The notes under the pieces were generated by a model, which had not been told where the DNA came from, did not search any database, and saw only the letters and a list, made by a program, of their open reading frames with translations. From Linnemannia hyalina (lineage: Eukaryota; Mortierellomycota; Mortierellomycetes; Mortierellales; Mortierellaceae), in contig JAHRHY010000025.1 of the NCBI GenBank assembly GCA_019671135.1, positions 124,001-188,000 on the forward strand: DNA of 64,000 nt. The letters are read 5' to 3'. Below are positions 11,188 to 23,300 of the stretch, one piece after another. How positions within the stretch are numbered: position 1 is the first letter of the stretch; each line of letters begins with the position of its first letter. A program made the translations under genes and the position numbers.

Positions 11188-11897
11188 ATAGAACCTCACC
11201 ATCCGCGTAGGAACATTGCGAGGTAGAAGGCTAAACTAAATGGGGTGGGATGGGCGGAACATGAAGTGGGTTTCCCATCTCGTGCAATGTTTATAAGTCG
11301 TCGGACAAGTCCTCGGCGAAAAGATACATCACCGGTCACTGTGAAGTGTAGCCTCATGACGCATCCAGACAACTTTTTTATTTCACGGACATAATGCAGG
11401 CAATGTTTAAACATGTTTTGTACAAATGCTCCGAGTCGTGTTGGTTCTCAGTAGGAAAACACTGTCAAATCATTCAGCAGGCGACGAATCATAGCACTTG
11501 AAAGAGATTGAAGCTTCGTTCTTTGCCTGTAGGGTGCATTGGAGAAGGAAACAGTGATGGTGCTTATCCATTTCAATGTGCGGCGAAAGGAAAAGTAAAT
11601 GCTTCGCTAACGATTTTTTGCACGGCAAAAGGAGAAAGAACGATATTCGCTGCCAGTCCAATGCATGGGAAAAGAAAAAGGTAATGTCAAAGGATAAATG
11701 AGAACGTCATGAGACCAAAACGGATAGCGAAAGGAAGGATGGTTGGAGAAAAAAGAGGAAAAACAAAAGAAGAGAAACAACAAAGGCAACCGAGACCAAA
11801 AGTAAACCCGTTTCAGAGTTCGTAAGTCCAGTAAATCACGTGAAGTGGGCAAACTCCAAGATTCCTCAAAGGCAACATTCCTCTAGGGTTGTCAACA
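11188..11897. other. intergenic between Tc1 relic and NACHT gene
   Basis: A/G-rich on the plus strand. It should contain the 3' UTR of the minus-strand NACHT gene. No coding or RNA feature is supported. Confidence 0.45.
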
Positions 11898-14800
11898 TTA
11901 CTCCTCCTCCTTATCCAGCTCTAGAGATCTATGAATGGCGCCACGTTGCTTGAGCAACGCGCGATTGGTTGTACTGAGTCCTACCGCGTCGGCTATGATA
12001 GTGCCCGTGGAGGCAAGTACAGCAGGCCCAGAGCTCCAAATCATCTGAACTGACACTCGGCCCGACTTTTCCAACACCTTCCAGACTCGAATGGATCCAT
12101 CGTCGCAGCCAGTCGCAAACTCCAACAAACCCGGCCTCCAAGCGACACTGTTGACTTGTCCAAAGAACTCCTCGATTACGGCCATACATCTCCAAGTCTG
12201 CGCTCCGTATCGTGCAACAAAATTCCACAGCCGAATCGACCGATCGCTGCGTATCACGATCCACTGACCGCACGACGAAAACGCAACGCCGTAAATGTTG
12301 TCGTGACGAGGAAGATAACCATGTGACTCATCAGCGCCGTGTACGTCAATGGGTCGCACTTCCGAGAGCAGACTGGTTGCATCCTGACGACCGCTCGGTG
12401 AATAGTCGATAGCCAAGTCCGGTCCTCCCAGATAACGACCTAGCATTGCCCTAAAGTCGCCTGTGTCCTCCCTCCAGACGTTAAATGTGTTGTCCTTGCT
12501 TTCTGATGTGCTCTGCAGACCGGTTAATGAAAACGCCAGGCTGGTGACTGATTTGGAGTGGCCAGTGAGAGTATGAACGGGCTCTCCGCCGCAATGAAAC
12601 CTCCAGAGTTGCACAATCTTGTCCTTGCTCCCGGTAGCGATCCATTGCCCACAAGGTGAGAACGCCAGGGCGTCAACTCCGTCTTGGCCACCTCGGAGGA
12701 CAAAGTCGGACTTTCCTGTGGTGACATCCCAAATGTGTACATCTCCTTCGCGTCCAGCCGTGGCGATCTGAAGACCATCTGTAGAATAGGCAATACAGTT
12801 CGCTTGGAGACAGCTGCCGGAGAAAACTTGCTCGAGCTCTCCCGAAACCGCGCTGTGTTGCTGCACAGTCCCGTTTTGACGGCAAGAGACGAGTGAGAGA
12901 CCAGAAGGAGAGAATACCACGCCAGTGACCGGGTCAGAGGGTCCATGCAGGCCTAGTCCCGATCCAGCAGTGCTGACCTCCCAGAACCGTATGGTCTTGT
13001 CACGACTGCTCGAGACAAGCTGCGATCCGTCAGGGTTAAACATCAAGCTCGTCACGCGTCCATGATGGCCGACAAAGACAGAAAGGAGACTCCTCGCCTG
13101 CGCGTCCCATAGTTTCACTGTGCCATCGATGCAGGAGGAGGCGAACAGCTGACCATTAGGCGAAAACCTTGTGCATGAAACGTCGCCTGTATGTGCTCGC
13201 CAAATCGGTCCCTGCCTGCCAGAAGCCATCTCCCATAGCTGCAGCATGCCCTTCCTGAATCCTGACACGAAGCGACGACCATTCGGTGAATAAGCGATGC
13301 AACGGATTCCCTCGGAACTACTTTCCATGTCCTTTGTCAGCAGTCCAGTCTGCGTGTTGAATATCCGAATCGTTCCATCATGACTGCCGCATGCAATCTG
13401 CTCTCCGTCTGGCGAGTAGGCGAGACCAGTGACGGCTCTGGTATGACCTTGCAGTACGAAAAGGACGTTGGCCGTTTGAGCATTGCACAGGCTCACCGAT
13501 CGGTCGGTACCAGCAAAAGCAAACTGGTCACCAGTAGGCGAGAATACCACGGATGTCGCTGAGCAGGGAAGCACCCGAATCAGGCCTCCTCGATCTGTTA
13601 TACTAAAGTCCCAAAACCTCAAAGTCCTGTCCTTGCTACCAGAAAGAATTTGGTGACCGTCAGGCGAATATGCGAGGCTGGCAACTCCATGTGAATGACC
13701 CCAAGAAACGCGAGTCTGTCTCCAGGTCGTAGTATTGTAGATGTTGATGTCGCCATTTTTTAATCCTGTCGCCAGCAACTTTCCATCGGGCGAAAGAACG
13801 CATGCCTCCACCCGCTCTGCCTCCTTTAGGTACGATAGCTCTCCAAATCGAGCTCCTTCCATCTGCGCACTTCCGAAATCCGCCTGACGGATCCAACTCC
13901 TGCTAAGGTTGACGCCTTTGAGATCCGCCCCCTGCAGCTGAGCAGAATCAAACTGTCCTCCAGACAAGTCGGCTCCTGGGATGCTGATACCCTGTAAATC
14001 CGATCCATTGAATTGTACGCCAGCCCTGACTAGAATGGTGATGGCGTTGGAGGAAGCTAGGGCTGCTTTCTGATCATTCTTGGACAGTTCAATGATGGCG
14101 AGGAGCTCCTGCTTGAAACACGGGTCCAGCGTGACGCGCTCAGCCAAGAACTGTGCGATTGAGGGCTCCATAACAAGGCTCCGCTTAGACAGCGGATGGT
14201 TTTGAATCGTAGGCGAGGTAGCTGTGTTGAGACGAGGTTGCGGAGGAAATTCTTCTTCATCGTTGACTGGTCCGTGGACAGTGCGAGAGTAAAAGTACTC
14301 CAAGACAGATTGGTGGACAAAGCGATACTGGTTTCCTGCTCGACTCAGTAGACTGGCGCCACGTAGAAGAGACGTATCGGGTTCGGGACTGAAAAATGCT
14401 ACTTTCCATGAGTTCTTGTCCCGTCGATGAGAGTAGTCGACAACCGGCTTCCCGTCCTGCTCCCGAAAGATCGCCGCTGCCAAGTCCTGCTGAAACTCAA
14501 TCCCGTTCCGCTCAAACCCGTCGTCTTTCAACTCGTTGAACGTCGTCTGGTCATCCACGCTCAGCTTTTGGCTCTGTAAGCGGCGTTTGTTGACGCCCAG
14601 CCAGTGCTCGACGAAAATGTCATAGAGTTCCACGCGAGTAATGTGAAGACTGGAGAGGTTGGTTGCGCCCTGAACAACTCTGGGCATGGACTCCAGCGCC
14701 AGGGTCAAGAGGAAGGGGTTCTTGACCAGATCCATCAGGTTGGGAATTGTCGCCAGCTTGTCCATGTAGTCCTCCTTGATCCACGTCCTTGGCTCTAAAG

Positions 14801-15740
14801 GAACATATCGCTCCACATAATCTTCGATCTGGCTCTTGGAGAATGGAGCGATGACGGCTTCTTGAAAGAGGTTATTGGCGACACGATGGTATTGGTCCAC
14901 TGCCGTTGGTACGAAGTGATCACGGTAGTCAGGTCCGAGGTACTGAGTGCGACATGTAATAAGCAGCTTGGCCTTCCAATGACCGGTTCGGTTGAGGAGG
15001 TTCGTGGTGTGGAGGTTGACAATGAGTTGGCACTCATCGTAGCCATCGCATATTAAAAAGAGCTGGTGGTTTTGCTCCAGCTCCCGGATCTGCATTTCGG
15101 AGAACTTGTAAGCCCAGAGCTGCTCGACAACCAACTCTTTTTCCGGGCGCTCGAGAGCAGGCAAGTTGATGAAAAGAGGGACCCGACTGCCAATTTCATA
15201 ATTGCTCCAGAGTTCGTATTCCAGGTGGCGGATGAATGTCGACTTGCCAGCCCCTGAGTCGCCCAATATCAACATCACTTGATCATCGCCAGCTAGGAAT
15301 TCCTGGACCTTGTCTGTCAAAGAGAATAGTTTGTTGTATGGTGCCTGCAGGTTGGGTTTGGCCAATGGTGGGATGTAGACGGCTTGCTTGTATTCCTCGA
15401 GCCTCTGATTCTTTAATGTGCTCAATGCGTACTCCACTGTAGGAATTTCTCGGACTGGAGTGGGAGAGAGATATGGCAAGGTGAATGGGGTTGATGAAAG
15501 GGGATTCCATGAAGTTACATCGGATAGCAAACTGGATCCGTCAATGGTGTGATGTTGTATTCTTTGCAAAGCGGTCGAAGTACTGGTAGTCGCAGAGAGT
15601 GAACGACGAGACTTTGCTGGGCGGTCGAGTTGAGGTAGGATGCGCTTGCCGCTGTTGGTCAGGTCCCGATGGTTTGTTGAAAGTGGGTTGGTCGCGCTAG
15701 ACTGAGATCGTGAGTGCTCATGAGGTGAACTAGACGACAT
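11898..15740 (-). CDS. NACHT - pentapeptide-repeat - WD40 STAND protein (fungal NLR-like)
   Basis: A single open frame of 1280 residues from ATG 15740. About 120 N-terminal residues are Ser/Thr-rich with no recognisable effector domain. Then YIPPLAKPNLQ and a NACHT NTPase: Walker A GDSGAGKST (about residue 160), Walker B LFLICDGYDE, and an ITCRTQ sensor. A helical region follows, then pentapeptide-like A(D/N)LxG repeats (GADLSGGQFDSAQLQGADL) around residues 580-635. The rest is about 13 WD40 repeats, many ending (I/L)R(F/L)W or VQLW. NACHT-WD40 proteins are signal-sensing, oligomerising ATPases; in other fungi relatives control heterokaryon incompatibility and self/non-self responses. Upstream, CCCAAG/GTAATA (donor 15847) and GCACGCAG (acceptor 15749) could bound a 99-nt 5' UTR intron. 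It lies 2.3 kb from a decayed copy, suggesting local duplication and loss. Confidence 0.9.
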   Translation of the reverse strand: MSSSSPHEHSRSQSSATNPLSTNHRDLTNSGKRILPQLDRPAKSRRSLSATTSTSTALQRIQHHTIDGSSLLSDVTSWNPLSSTPFTLPYLSPTPVREIPTVEYALSTLKNQRLEEYKQAVYIPPLAKPNLQAPYNKLFSLTDKVQEFLAGDDQVMLILGDSGAGKSTFIRHLEYELWSNYEIGSRVPLFINLPALERPEKELVVEQLWAYKFSEMQIRELEQNHQLFLICDGYDECQLIVNLHTTNLLNRTGHWKAKLLITCRTQYLGPDYRDHFVPTAVDQYHRVANNLFQEAVIAPFSKSQIEDYVERYVPLEPRTWIKEDYMDKLATIPNLMDLVKNPFLLTLALESMPRVVQGATNLSSLHITRVELYDIFVEHWLGVNKRRLQSQKLSVDDQTTFNELKDDGFERNGIEFQQDLAAAIFREQDGKPVVDYSHRRDKNSWKVAFFSPEPDTSLLRGASLLSRAGNQYRFVHQSVLEYFYSRTVHGPVNDEEEFPPQPRLNTATSPTIQNHPLSKRSLVMEPSIAQFLAERVTLDPCFKQELLAIIELSKNDQKAALASSNAITILVRAGVQFNGSDLQGISIPGADLSGGQFDSAQLQGADLKGVNLSRSWIRQADFGSAQMEGARFGELSYLKEAERVEACVLSPDGKLLATGLKNGDINIYNTTTWRQTRVSWGHSHGVASLAYSPDGHQILSGSKDRTLRFWDFSITDRGGLIRVLPCSATSVVFSPTGDQFAFAGTDRSVSLCNAQTANVLFVLQGHTRAVTGLAYSPDGEQIACGSHDGTIRIFNTQTGLLTKDMESSSEGIRCIAYSPNGRRFVSGFRKGMLQLWEMASGRQGPIWRAHTGDVSCTRFSPNGQLFASSCIDGTVKLWDAQARSLLSVFVGHHGRVTSLMFNPDGSQLVSSSRDKTIRFWEVSTAGSGLGLHGPSDPVTGVVFSPSGLSLVSCRQNGTVQQHSAVSGELEQVFSGSCLQANCIAYSTDGLQIATAGREGDVHIWDVTTGKSDFVLRGGQDGVDALAFSPCGQWIATGSKDKIVQLWRFHCGGEPVHTLTGHSKSVTSLAFSLTGLQSTSESKDNTFNVWREDTGDFRAMLGRYLGGPDLAIDYSPSGRQDATSLLSEVRPIDVHGADESHGYLPRHDNIYGVAFSSCGQWIVIRSDRSIRLWNFVARYGAQTWRCMAVIEEFFGQVNSVAWRPGLLEFATGCDDGSIRVWKVLEKSGRVSVQMIWSSGPAVLASTGTIIADAVGLSTTNRALLKQRGAIHRSLELDKEEE

Positions 15741-16552
15741 AATTGGTCCTGCGTGCACCAGACAAATGTTGTGTTAGAACTCTGTTTTAACTTGTATCTT
15801 CCCACTAGAAGAAGTTGAATGCGTTTGTGTTGTGTTGTATTTATTACCTTGGGACACGTTGTGAGAGTTTGTTGATCAGTCGGAAGTTGTGTTGGCGTTG
15901 GGAGAGGGTGACTGCCGGCTAGGTGAGAGTAGGCCTGAAGTAATTGTACAAGGAACATTGCATATTAGTCGTGGTTGGAATGGCTAAGGATGTATCAATT
16001 GGCATGGAGCTTAGAGCAAGGTTGTTCTTACCACGAGGCCAGAAAGGTGCTCTTTTGGGCCCTCTTTGGTGATGGAGCAGGGCAAGTTAGTCAGTCAAGT
16101 CGGGCAATTAACAGATGAATGTCGATGAGAGAAGGCAGGATGAGATGAAAGACGAGAAGGGATGATGAGGACGAGGAGAACGAGGATGAAGGAGCAAAGA
16201 GCAAGGAGAGGTGTTTGCCGTCCATTCAAGTCGTCCACCCTGCCACGTGGGAAACAAGGGGTCTGGAACTTCACAACGGGCGAAGTGGACTGTGTTCACG
16301 TGCTCACTCAACGGTTTGTTCCAGACATATCTCAACCCCATGTAACTGACAACTGACAGACGACTAAGCAGTACAATATCATTTCCTCCTCTGTCGAAGA
16401 TTAAATAACCAAGGTCCAGCTCCTCCAGCCCCCGTCCTCTCTCGTTTTCCGCTCTCTTTTGTTGATTCGCTTTGTTGATATCTTGCTACTTTCCTATATC
16501 ATTCTTGGATACCATCCTTTTTTCTATATCCTTCCTATCCTTCTACACCAGC
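15741..16552. promoter_or_regulatory. divergent intergenic between NACHT gene and small gene
   Basis: Contains the leader of the minus-strand NACHT gene (possible 99-nt intron, 15749-15847) and, toward the right, a pyrimidine-rich leader (CTCTCTCGTTTTCC and repeats of CTATATC) running into the ATG at 16553. No defined operator was recognised. Confidence 0.4.
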
Positions 16553-16869
16553 ATGGACAAGTCGGCTCGCTCTGCTCTGACAGCACCAACCAGACGAGAA
16601 CTCTTCACGCGTTGTGAGATGGTTTTGTTCGGGTAAGGTAAGCGTTAAGCAATAGTCGTGGGAGAGTTTTATGCACGACGCGATAGGGCTCTGATCTCAG
16701 GATGCTCTGTTCTGAAGATCTGGTACCTAACAATCCTGCTCCGGTGCCTGATATTCAAGAGTCTGATATCAAGGAGCAACGGATGGAGAGTCGCGCGAAG
16801 AAGCCCAAGCGAAGGAGCACAATAAGGCCGGGCAATAGTTTTTACAAGTGGGCAGTTTTTAATTCATGA
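16553..16869 (+). CDS. tentative two-exon small basic protein (82 aa)
   Basis: Proposed exons 16553-16632 and 16701-16869 with a 68-nt GTAAGG...CTCAG intron; joining them keeps the frame (LFG then MLCSEDLVPN). The product ends in a strongly basic stretch (ESRAKKPKRRSTIRPGN) that could be a nuclear signal. Support: a pyrimidine-rich leader before the ATG, an intron of ordinary fungal size with good borders, and phase agreement. Against: small size, no family match, and it could be the first exons of a longer gene I cannot follow. No function is proposed. Confidence 0.35.
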
Positions 16870-19800
16870 TCTCCCGCAAGCTCTACTTCCTTGATGGTGA
16901 GAAAAAAGGATCGAGCAGGCATAATAGAACAACAGAAGAACGCGACAAAAGATATGTGATACCATGCGAGATACCCTTTACCTCTAATTGAGATCTCCAC
17001 ACGTCTGAGTTTTCCACACGTCATTGTCACCACCACCATTTTGTCTATGAACGAATGCAGGGTCTCACTGAAGAAAACGACAAAAAAAACGGCGTATTGG
17101 AAAAAACTTTGTTCCTTCACCTGGCGCGACGATCAGTTCAGTTGTATGTTCAGGAACAATCATCGCTCCTGTGTCTCGTGCGAAAAAAGCACAAGTAAAG
17201 AATTCCCTCAATTGCCCAATAAGGTACCCACCTTCGTCTCCTGGTACCCTTTGCTGCACCTTTACACGTTTTTAGATCAATTTACTAGAAGACATGCATC
17301 GGAAATGGTATGGTAGGGACCAAAGGTCCAAAGGTTTTACAAACTCTCTTTATTTGTGAGTGTCTTGTAGCTTCTTTCCCAAGTTGTACTCGTTGTACCA
17401 GGGAAATGTCATCTTCTTTTGTGAGCGGATCCTTCACCCGGTGAGTAGAGTGAACTTTGTCGTCCCTTTTTGTTGGCTCTCTTGTGTTGCGTTGCGGGCG
17501 TCCATTCGTTTTTGATTTGGGCGTCAAGCGGAATATTTTTTGTCCCTGGTAAACCACAAATTGGAGAATGTGACTGGTGTGAGGTGCTTGTGAGTACCCT
17601 GTAGGTGGGTGTGTGGATGTTCATGGAAAGGATGTTCAGGGAAGGGGTATGGCTAAGATGTTCGAATAGCTTTACGATGGACAGTTGAATTGGCGGAGGT
17701 GAGGTGAGATGTGTAGTATGGCCAAGTCATGTTCTCGTTATGACGATGTGGAAACGAAAGTAAAGGAGGGGGAAGAAAGCGCCCAGGGCAGGCAACATTG
17801 GAAAGCAGATAAAGAAAAAAGAGACCCATCACTCGACCAGCTCTTGAACTGATACTCACGCATGGTAACACCAAGAAAGGAAAAATATAATGAAAAAGCA
17901 TAGCATGCGTCTGTTCTTGCATTACTCAAAAACTCCTCGGAGAGATTTCTTGATGCAATGGTTGACGCCGTTGTTTGTAGAAAAGGGATTGTTGTCTAAT
18001 GTCTGGCCACCTGCAAGTCTAACCTCTAAACAAAGCGTCCCTTTTGTTCTTCCTTACCCTGGTGCAATCAATCAAGGTCTTACTCCTCGGACTAGACTGG
18101 GCTGTAGGAATGGAATCATTCTCCGGGCGTAAATGGCTAAGTAGAATGGATAAAGAACAGGGGGGAGGGTGTGGGGTATTATTTCCTTTTGTGAGTTGAA
18201 CTGCGGGTGGCGGAAATAATGGAGCTCAATCACGAAAAACGAGGCGAAGGTCTAAAAGGGTCTCTGTGTGGAAAGTAACAGTATCACTAAAGTAGTGTTT
18301 GAGTACTGCGGGGGCTACAGCCATAGTTTTTTTTTTGTTTGAGCATGCCTCGGCATGTCTAGGGGGAGGAAGGCTGCCGTAGATTTTACGCCACAATTTC
18401 GTTTGTCGCTACTTTTAGTATTTTAGGCAGAGAGCTGTTCTACTTAGGCTCGTGTTGGTTTTCGTTCATGGACTATTTCCTCGTGGGTGAGCGCGTCCGA
18501 AATAGCAAAGACAAAACAGGGTGAGCGAGTGAGAACAAGAGGAAGGTGTGAGTGAAGGCCCGAAGGGGGCTACCAAAAGGAAGATTCTGACATTTCTACG
18601 CATGGTGACTCTTGAGCACTTTATTTTTATTCGCATTTGGCACGCGCTACAACCCTCTCCCTTGCAAAAATCATGAAGCAGCGGGTTTGATTACCGCGAC
18701 GGTCCACCTTCTCGTCTCTCGTCCCCTCCCTCACATTCAACTAAAAACCACTGCCCCCTGCCCTGACAAATAAAGCGCTCCGTTGAGTAAACGAGTGTAA
18801 AGAGACAAAGAAAAATAGAACCCTTCTTCGTGTTCTATGGACCCCCTGCCCTCCCTCTGTCCTCCAATAATCCTGTACTCCATTTAGCCACAATCGCTTA
18901 TTTATTCTTTTTAGTTTGTTTTCCATCGCGGCTTTTTTGCTTGAGGGAGTGGTCAAAGGAAAGAACGAGAAAAGAGAGAAAAAAAAGTGTATATGAGAGG
19001 GAAACCTGTACGACGCTCATGAGATGTAACCCAAATATGTTGATGTTCGACGCTGTCCATCAGTTTGGAAAACTAGGAAGGTTGTTACCTATGCCTTTTT
19101 TCATGGGTTTTCATGGTTTTTTCATGGGAACACTTCTGTGGACACATCGATTGAACGCTGTTTCTTGACAACAACAATAGTCGCTCCCTATCCATACAAG
19201 CCTTTGGCTCTGGAATGAGGACATGGATACGTGTGAAGGAGGAAAGAGAGCCTGCGACAGAGAGGCATGAAGGCACGCAGTTTTCACTTTGATATCATAG
19301 GTGGGGGAGAGACAAGATGAAAATATAGCATTTTGAGCGAGCATGAGGTGCATAGCATATGTGGACGCAAACCCACACAAGGGTCAGCGATGGATTTGAG
19401 ATATGTCCATTGAGATCGTTTCAATGAGAAAGCAATTTATCTTCGAGTAAAATAACGCTCTCTTTTTTTGCCTGTCTCTTGTTCGGTCCATACTTCCTCC
19501 AGGGTTCAATCTTCCACAGCGGAGAAAAAAAATAAAAAGGATGTGTTGGTGGAGAGACTGGATCCATTAGGAGAAACCTTCGCCTATGATGTCCTTGCAA
19601 GGTACTCTCTTCTCCCCCCCCCTTCGCCCAATTTGGATTTTGCTTTCATGGGTCATAAAATGACTGAGGGGCGCTGAGTTGTGTACTTGCATACCATTTT
19701 CACGAGTCGACAAGGACAATGAGACAAATGGGACAAAGGGACGACAGCCGGTGTGTAGTTCCAATGGAACAAGATAAGGATGCACAAGTCAAAGGAAAGG

Positions 19801-20380
19801 ACGAAAGGGGGCGGTGTTGCAAGAATTGAGTGGCGTCTTGTCAATTTTTAGTCATTCCTCGGGCTGTAGTAGTGGAGGGATGAAGGCGACGCCAGGACGA
19901 GGAGAAAGGAGCAATTTGCAATGCGAGAGAAGGTACACAAGAGAAGGCTGTTGGGGGTAAGGGACGGGATTACAGTGGGTCGTTCTTTAATGATCGGTCA
20001 ACGGAGTGATATACTCCTTTTGTCCGGAAGAGAATGAGGTAAAGGATGAGGATGGAGCATCGGTCTGATCTTGTGACCCAACCACATTCATAATACATGG
20101 TCATAAATTACTCAGTATTCGATGTTCGACGTGGAGGGGTGAAGAACTATAAGCTCGGCGCTTTGTTCTATTCATGTGTTGCTTTGGATGCTTTGTTTGT
20201 TGGTAATGGGCAAAGACGGAAGGAAGAAAAAGAAAAAAAAAAAACGTTTAAAAGAGATGGGACAAGGTTTGATTTTCCTCTTCTTTCTTTTCTTCTTGTC
20301 TTCACTCGACTGCGCTCATTAGTCCTCAACACATCCATACCCTTCAGTCGCCCATTTGACATAAATATCTTGTAACCCCT
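16870..20380. other. gene-poor region, left half
   Basis: No gene is supported in about 3.5 kb. Open frames are short, lack recognisable domains and lie on both strands. A basic 90-codon frame on the minus strand (17285-17557) has no family features. Poly-T runs and short polypyrimidine tracts are frequent. A near-palindrome GCATGCCTCGGCATG lies around 18343. The region may hold untranslated transcripts or distal control elements, but nothing in the sequence proves this. Confidence 0.4.
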
Positions 20381-23300
20381 ACTTTCAATCTTTTTGTTAC
20401 CTTGACCTACTGTCGCATCCTTACTCTCTCTCGCACATTCGTACATCTTTCACATCTCTCCATCCTCACACCCCTATCTCACTCCAACCCACTCTTCCTT
20501 CGTCACTTTCACTCTCTTACGCCACCAGCAACAAGATCATGTAAGTTATCCATTTGTCATCTTTGCCCTACCTATCCTCCCCAAATGAAGATCCTCTAGC
20601 CTATGCACGCACACGCCATCCTCTTTCTCTTTCTCTCTCTTCCTTCCATCTCACTGGGTTGGTTCTCGTCTTGTTACCAGGGTCATCCCTCACTCAAGGT
20701 GGTTTAGACAGAGTACAACAACAACCACAACAGCATGTCGCTTTTCCTTTCATTTTTTAAGCGATGGCCAATGGCTAACGAGCCCTCTCTGCACGACCTC
20801 ACCTTTTCTGCTTGCCGCTCTGCATGACAAGTTCATTGCCCCCTAAAATATCCTTTGCTCTTCCTTCCCCTGGCTTGCCACATCATTCATCAGACATCTG
20901 TTTCCCGACTTTCTTACCGAGGATCGCAATAAAAAGAGTGAAAAAAAAGTAAGCTACCTTTTTTTAGTGGTAGTCAATAACCACTGGACCCCCTTTTTTC
21001 TGAGCTTGATTTTGAGGGATATTTTCATTATCTTCCGCGAACTGCAAGTTATCCTCTTACACACCATTGACAACATCTTTTCTTCAAACGCTTGTCGTCT
21101 TTCGCACATCCTCGTCACCACTCCCATTCACATTCCTCATTCACGCAGAATCCCCTGTCGTTCGCAACAACTGCATCTTTGGATCTGAAAGAAGAGGATG
21201 GTTACATGTGAATAACAAGGCGTGGGCAATGAATGGACAAAACCTGAAACGTGACTACAATCCCTTCTTCTCTGTTCCACCCCATATCCCCAAAAAAAAG
21301 TAGTCCAGGGGAGAGGAATCAAGGATTGTCTCCTTGTGCTGTTGCTCAGATTTATTCATTTGCGCCGTTGGATCATGGCCCCATGTGCGGATGGATCCGT
21401 CCCTGCTTGGCTCGTTTTTTGGCCGATGCCATGTTTGGCTGAGCACTTCTTTTTTCTTTTCTTTTCTTACACCACCTTCTCCCGCTCTCGCTCTTTTGGA
21501 TTGCTTGCATGCATGGGAACAAAAAGAAAAGAAAAAAGGACGCTAAGAAAAAGAAAACAATACTCGTGCATAAGGTCCACAACCACCCTTCCATCGAAAC
21601 CGACAACAAACACCTTCTCGGATCGATAACAGACTGAAAGACACCCCTTGTCCAATTGTCTATTATGCCTTGCTCCTCTTCCTTCTCTCCTCCCTTCTTT
21701 CGCATCTCATCCACTGTTTTCTTTTCCTTTTCCCTCCAAAGAGTCATCATTTCTTGTCCTTGGTGTTGTTTGATTTGCCTGCATGCAACATGTGCGTTAT
21801 GTCTCCCCTCTTTCCTCCCTCCTACAGTATTACAGTATTGTTACTCCGTGTTTTTCATATATTTTTGGGGACAACGGGATCATCAACGTGCTCAATAATA
21901 GGTTGCCTACCATCCCTCTCCTATTTTTTATTTTTTTGAGTAAGAATGCGTGGTGTGCGAAAAGATGATGAGCCGTACCGCTCCATGGTCGCTCCCCCCC
22001 CAAAAAAATACTGTTTCCTGATTTATTTTTCTTGTTCTCTCCTTCGGCTTGGTTCCAAGTCGGAGAAAAAAAAACAGAGTACGCATCATACTCTAGGCGA
22101 GATCAAACAACATCAAAAAGTATAAAAACTAATCCGTCGGCCGCAATGCCTTTTTTCTTTGTTTTTCTGTGTGTTTTGTTGTAACGTTCAGCCCTTTTCT
22201 ACCGTACAGTACTTCTTGAATCCCAGATCGGCGGACCTTCTATTTCGCACAGGCAAAGAAGACACACAACCCAGAAAAAGGTAAACTCAAAAAACACAAC
22301 AATGTCCGTTTCCTCTCTTTCCATTCCCTACATGCTTACAAGTGCCTTCGTACAGTCGTCATCCCTCTTTCTGGAGAGAGTCCGACCATCCTTTACTTCA
22401 CCTTACCGACAAACCCAAAAATACTCCCTTCTTGCACACTCTCCGTCACGCATGCACGCCTTGTCCGATCTATACCATGCACCATACATCACACTACATC
22501 AACATCCGTTCTTCCTCTGCTTTCATCTTTTCTATTTTCTTCCTTTTTGTTTGGGTCAGAGAGGGAAAGAGGGGACTATCTGACTAGCGCGTATTCCGAC
22601 TTATTGCTCCCTCTTGTTCGAGGCAATGGGGAAAGAAGAAAGAGGGATGCTCCATTGGCATATGCTTGCCTTGGGCTGGGTCTCATTGTTGTTATATTTT
22701 AGTCGTTTGTGGACTAACAACAAAAATTCTCCTTTGTGGACCCTGGACATGCGCACCGACCTTACTTGTCCTTTGTTCCTTTGTTCTCGTTCATTCGTTC
22801 ATGGCAGGGCTGATGTGTGTGTTATGTTTATTAAACTTCCATATCGATCCAAAGGCAGAGTTGCATCATTTCATTCAAAAGAGCAAGGAGATTGGGCAGG
22901 GGGGAGGCGATGACGAGCAAAGTGGAAGTTGTTGTGCAGTTGGACAAACACATCGAGATCCAGTCTTTTCGCCTTGATTATTGTTGTGCTTTCTTTCCTT
23001 CTTTAGTCCAATTGGGTGTCCATCTGTTCACCGATTGCACCATCGCCAGTGCTTCCCTCGGAAAGAGAGAAGGAAAGAAGGGTGTCCAAGTGATTGCATT
23101 GTTCATTTGGGCTGCGTACTTTTGTTTATTCGTTTGTGTATGTGGAGTAGGGAATAATAGGCTGGTGTGGACAACGGGGGCGGCGCGAGGTGGTGTAGTG
23201 GCGGACTTTTGGGTCAAAGACGAAGGATACTGCTACCCGAGGGATTTGCGTTCCTTTTCCTTCATGGGTATGTGGCAAGCACGATTAGATCGTAACTGTT

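Noticed and set aside
18670..18700. T-arm-like sequence GCGGGTTTGATTACCGC
   Set aside because: No acceptor, D or anticodon arm can be placed around it, so not a tRNA.
22302..22583. 93-codon plus-strand frame with a good ATG context
   Set aside because: Translation is Phe/Ser/His-rich with no family features; kept only as a finding about a possible transcript.
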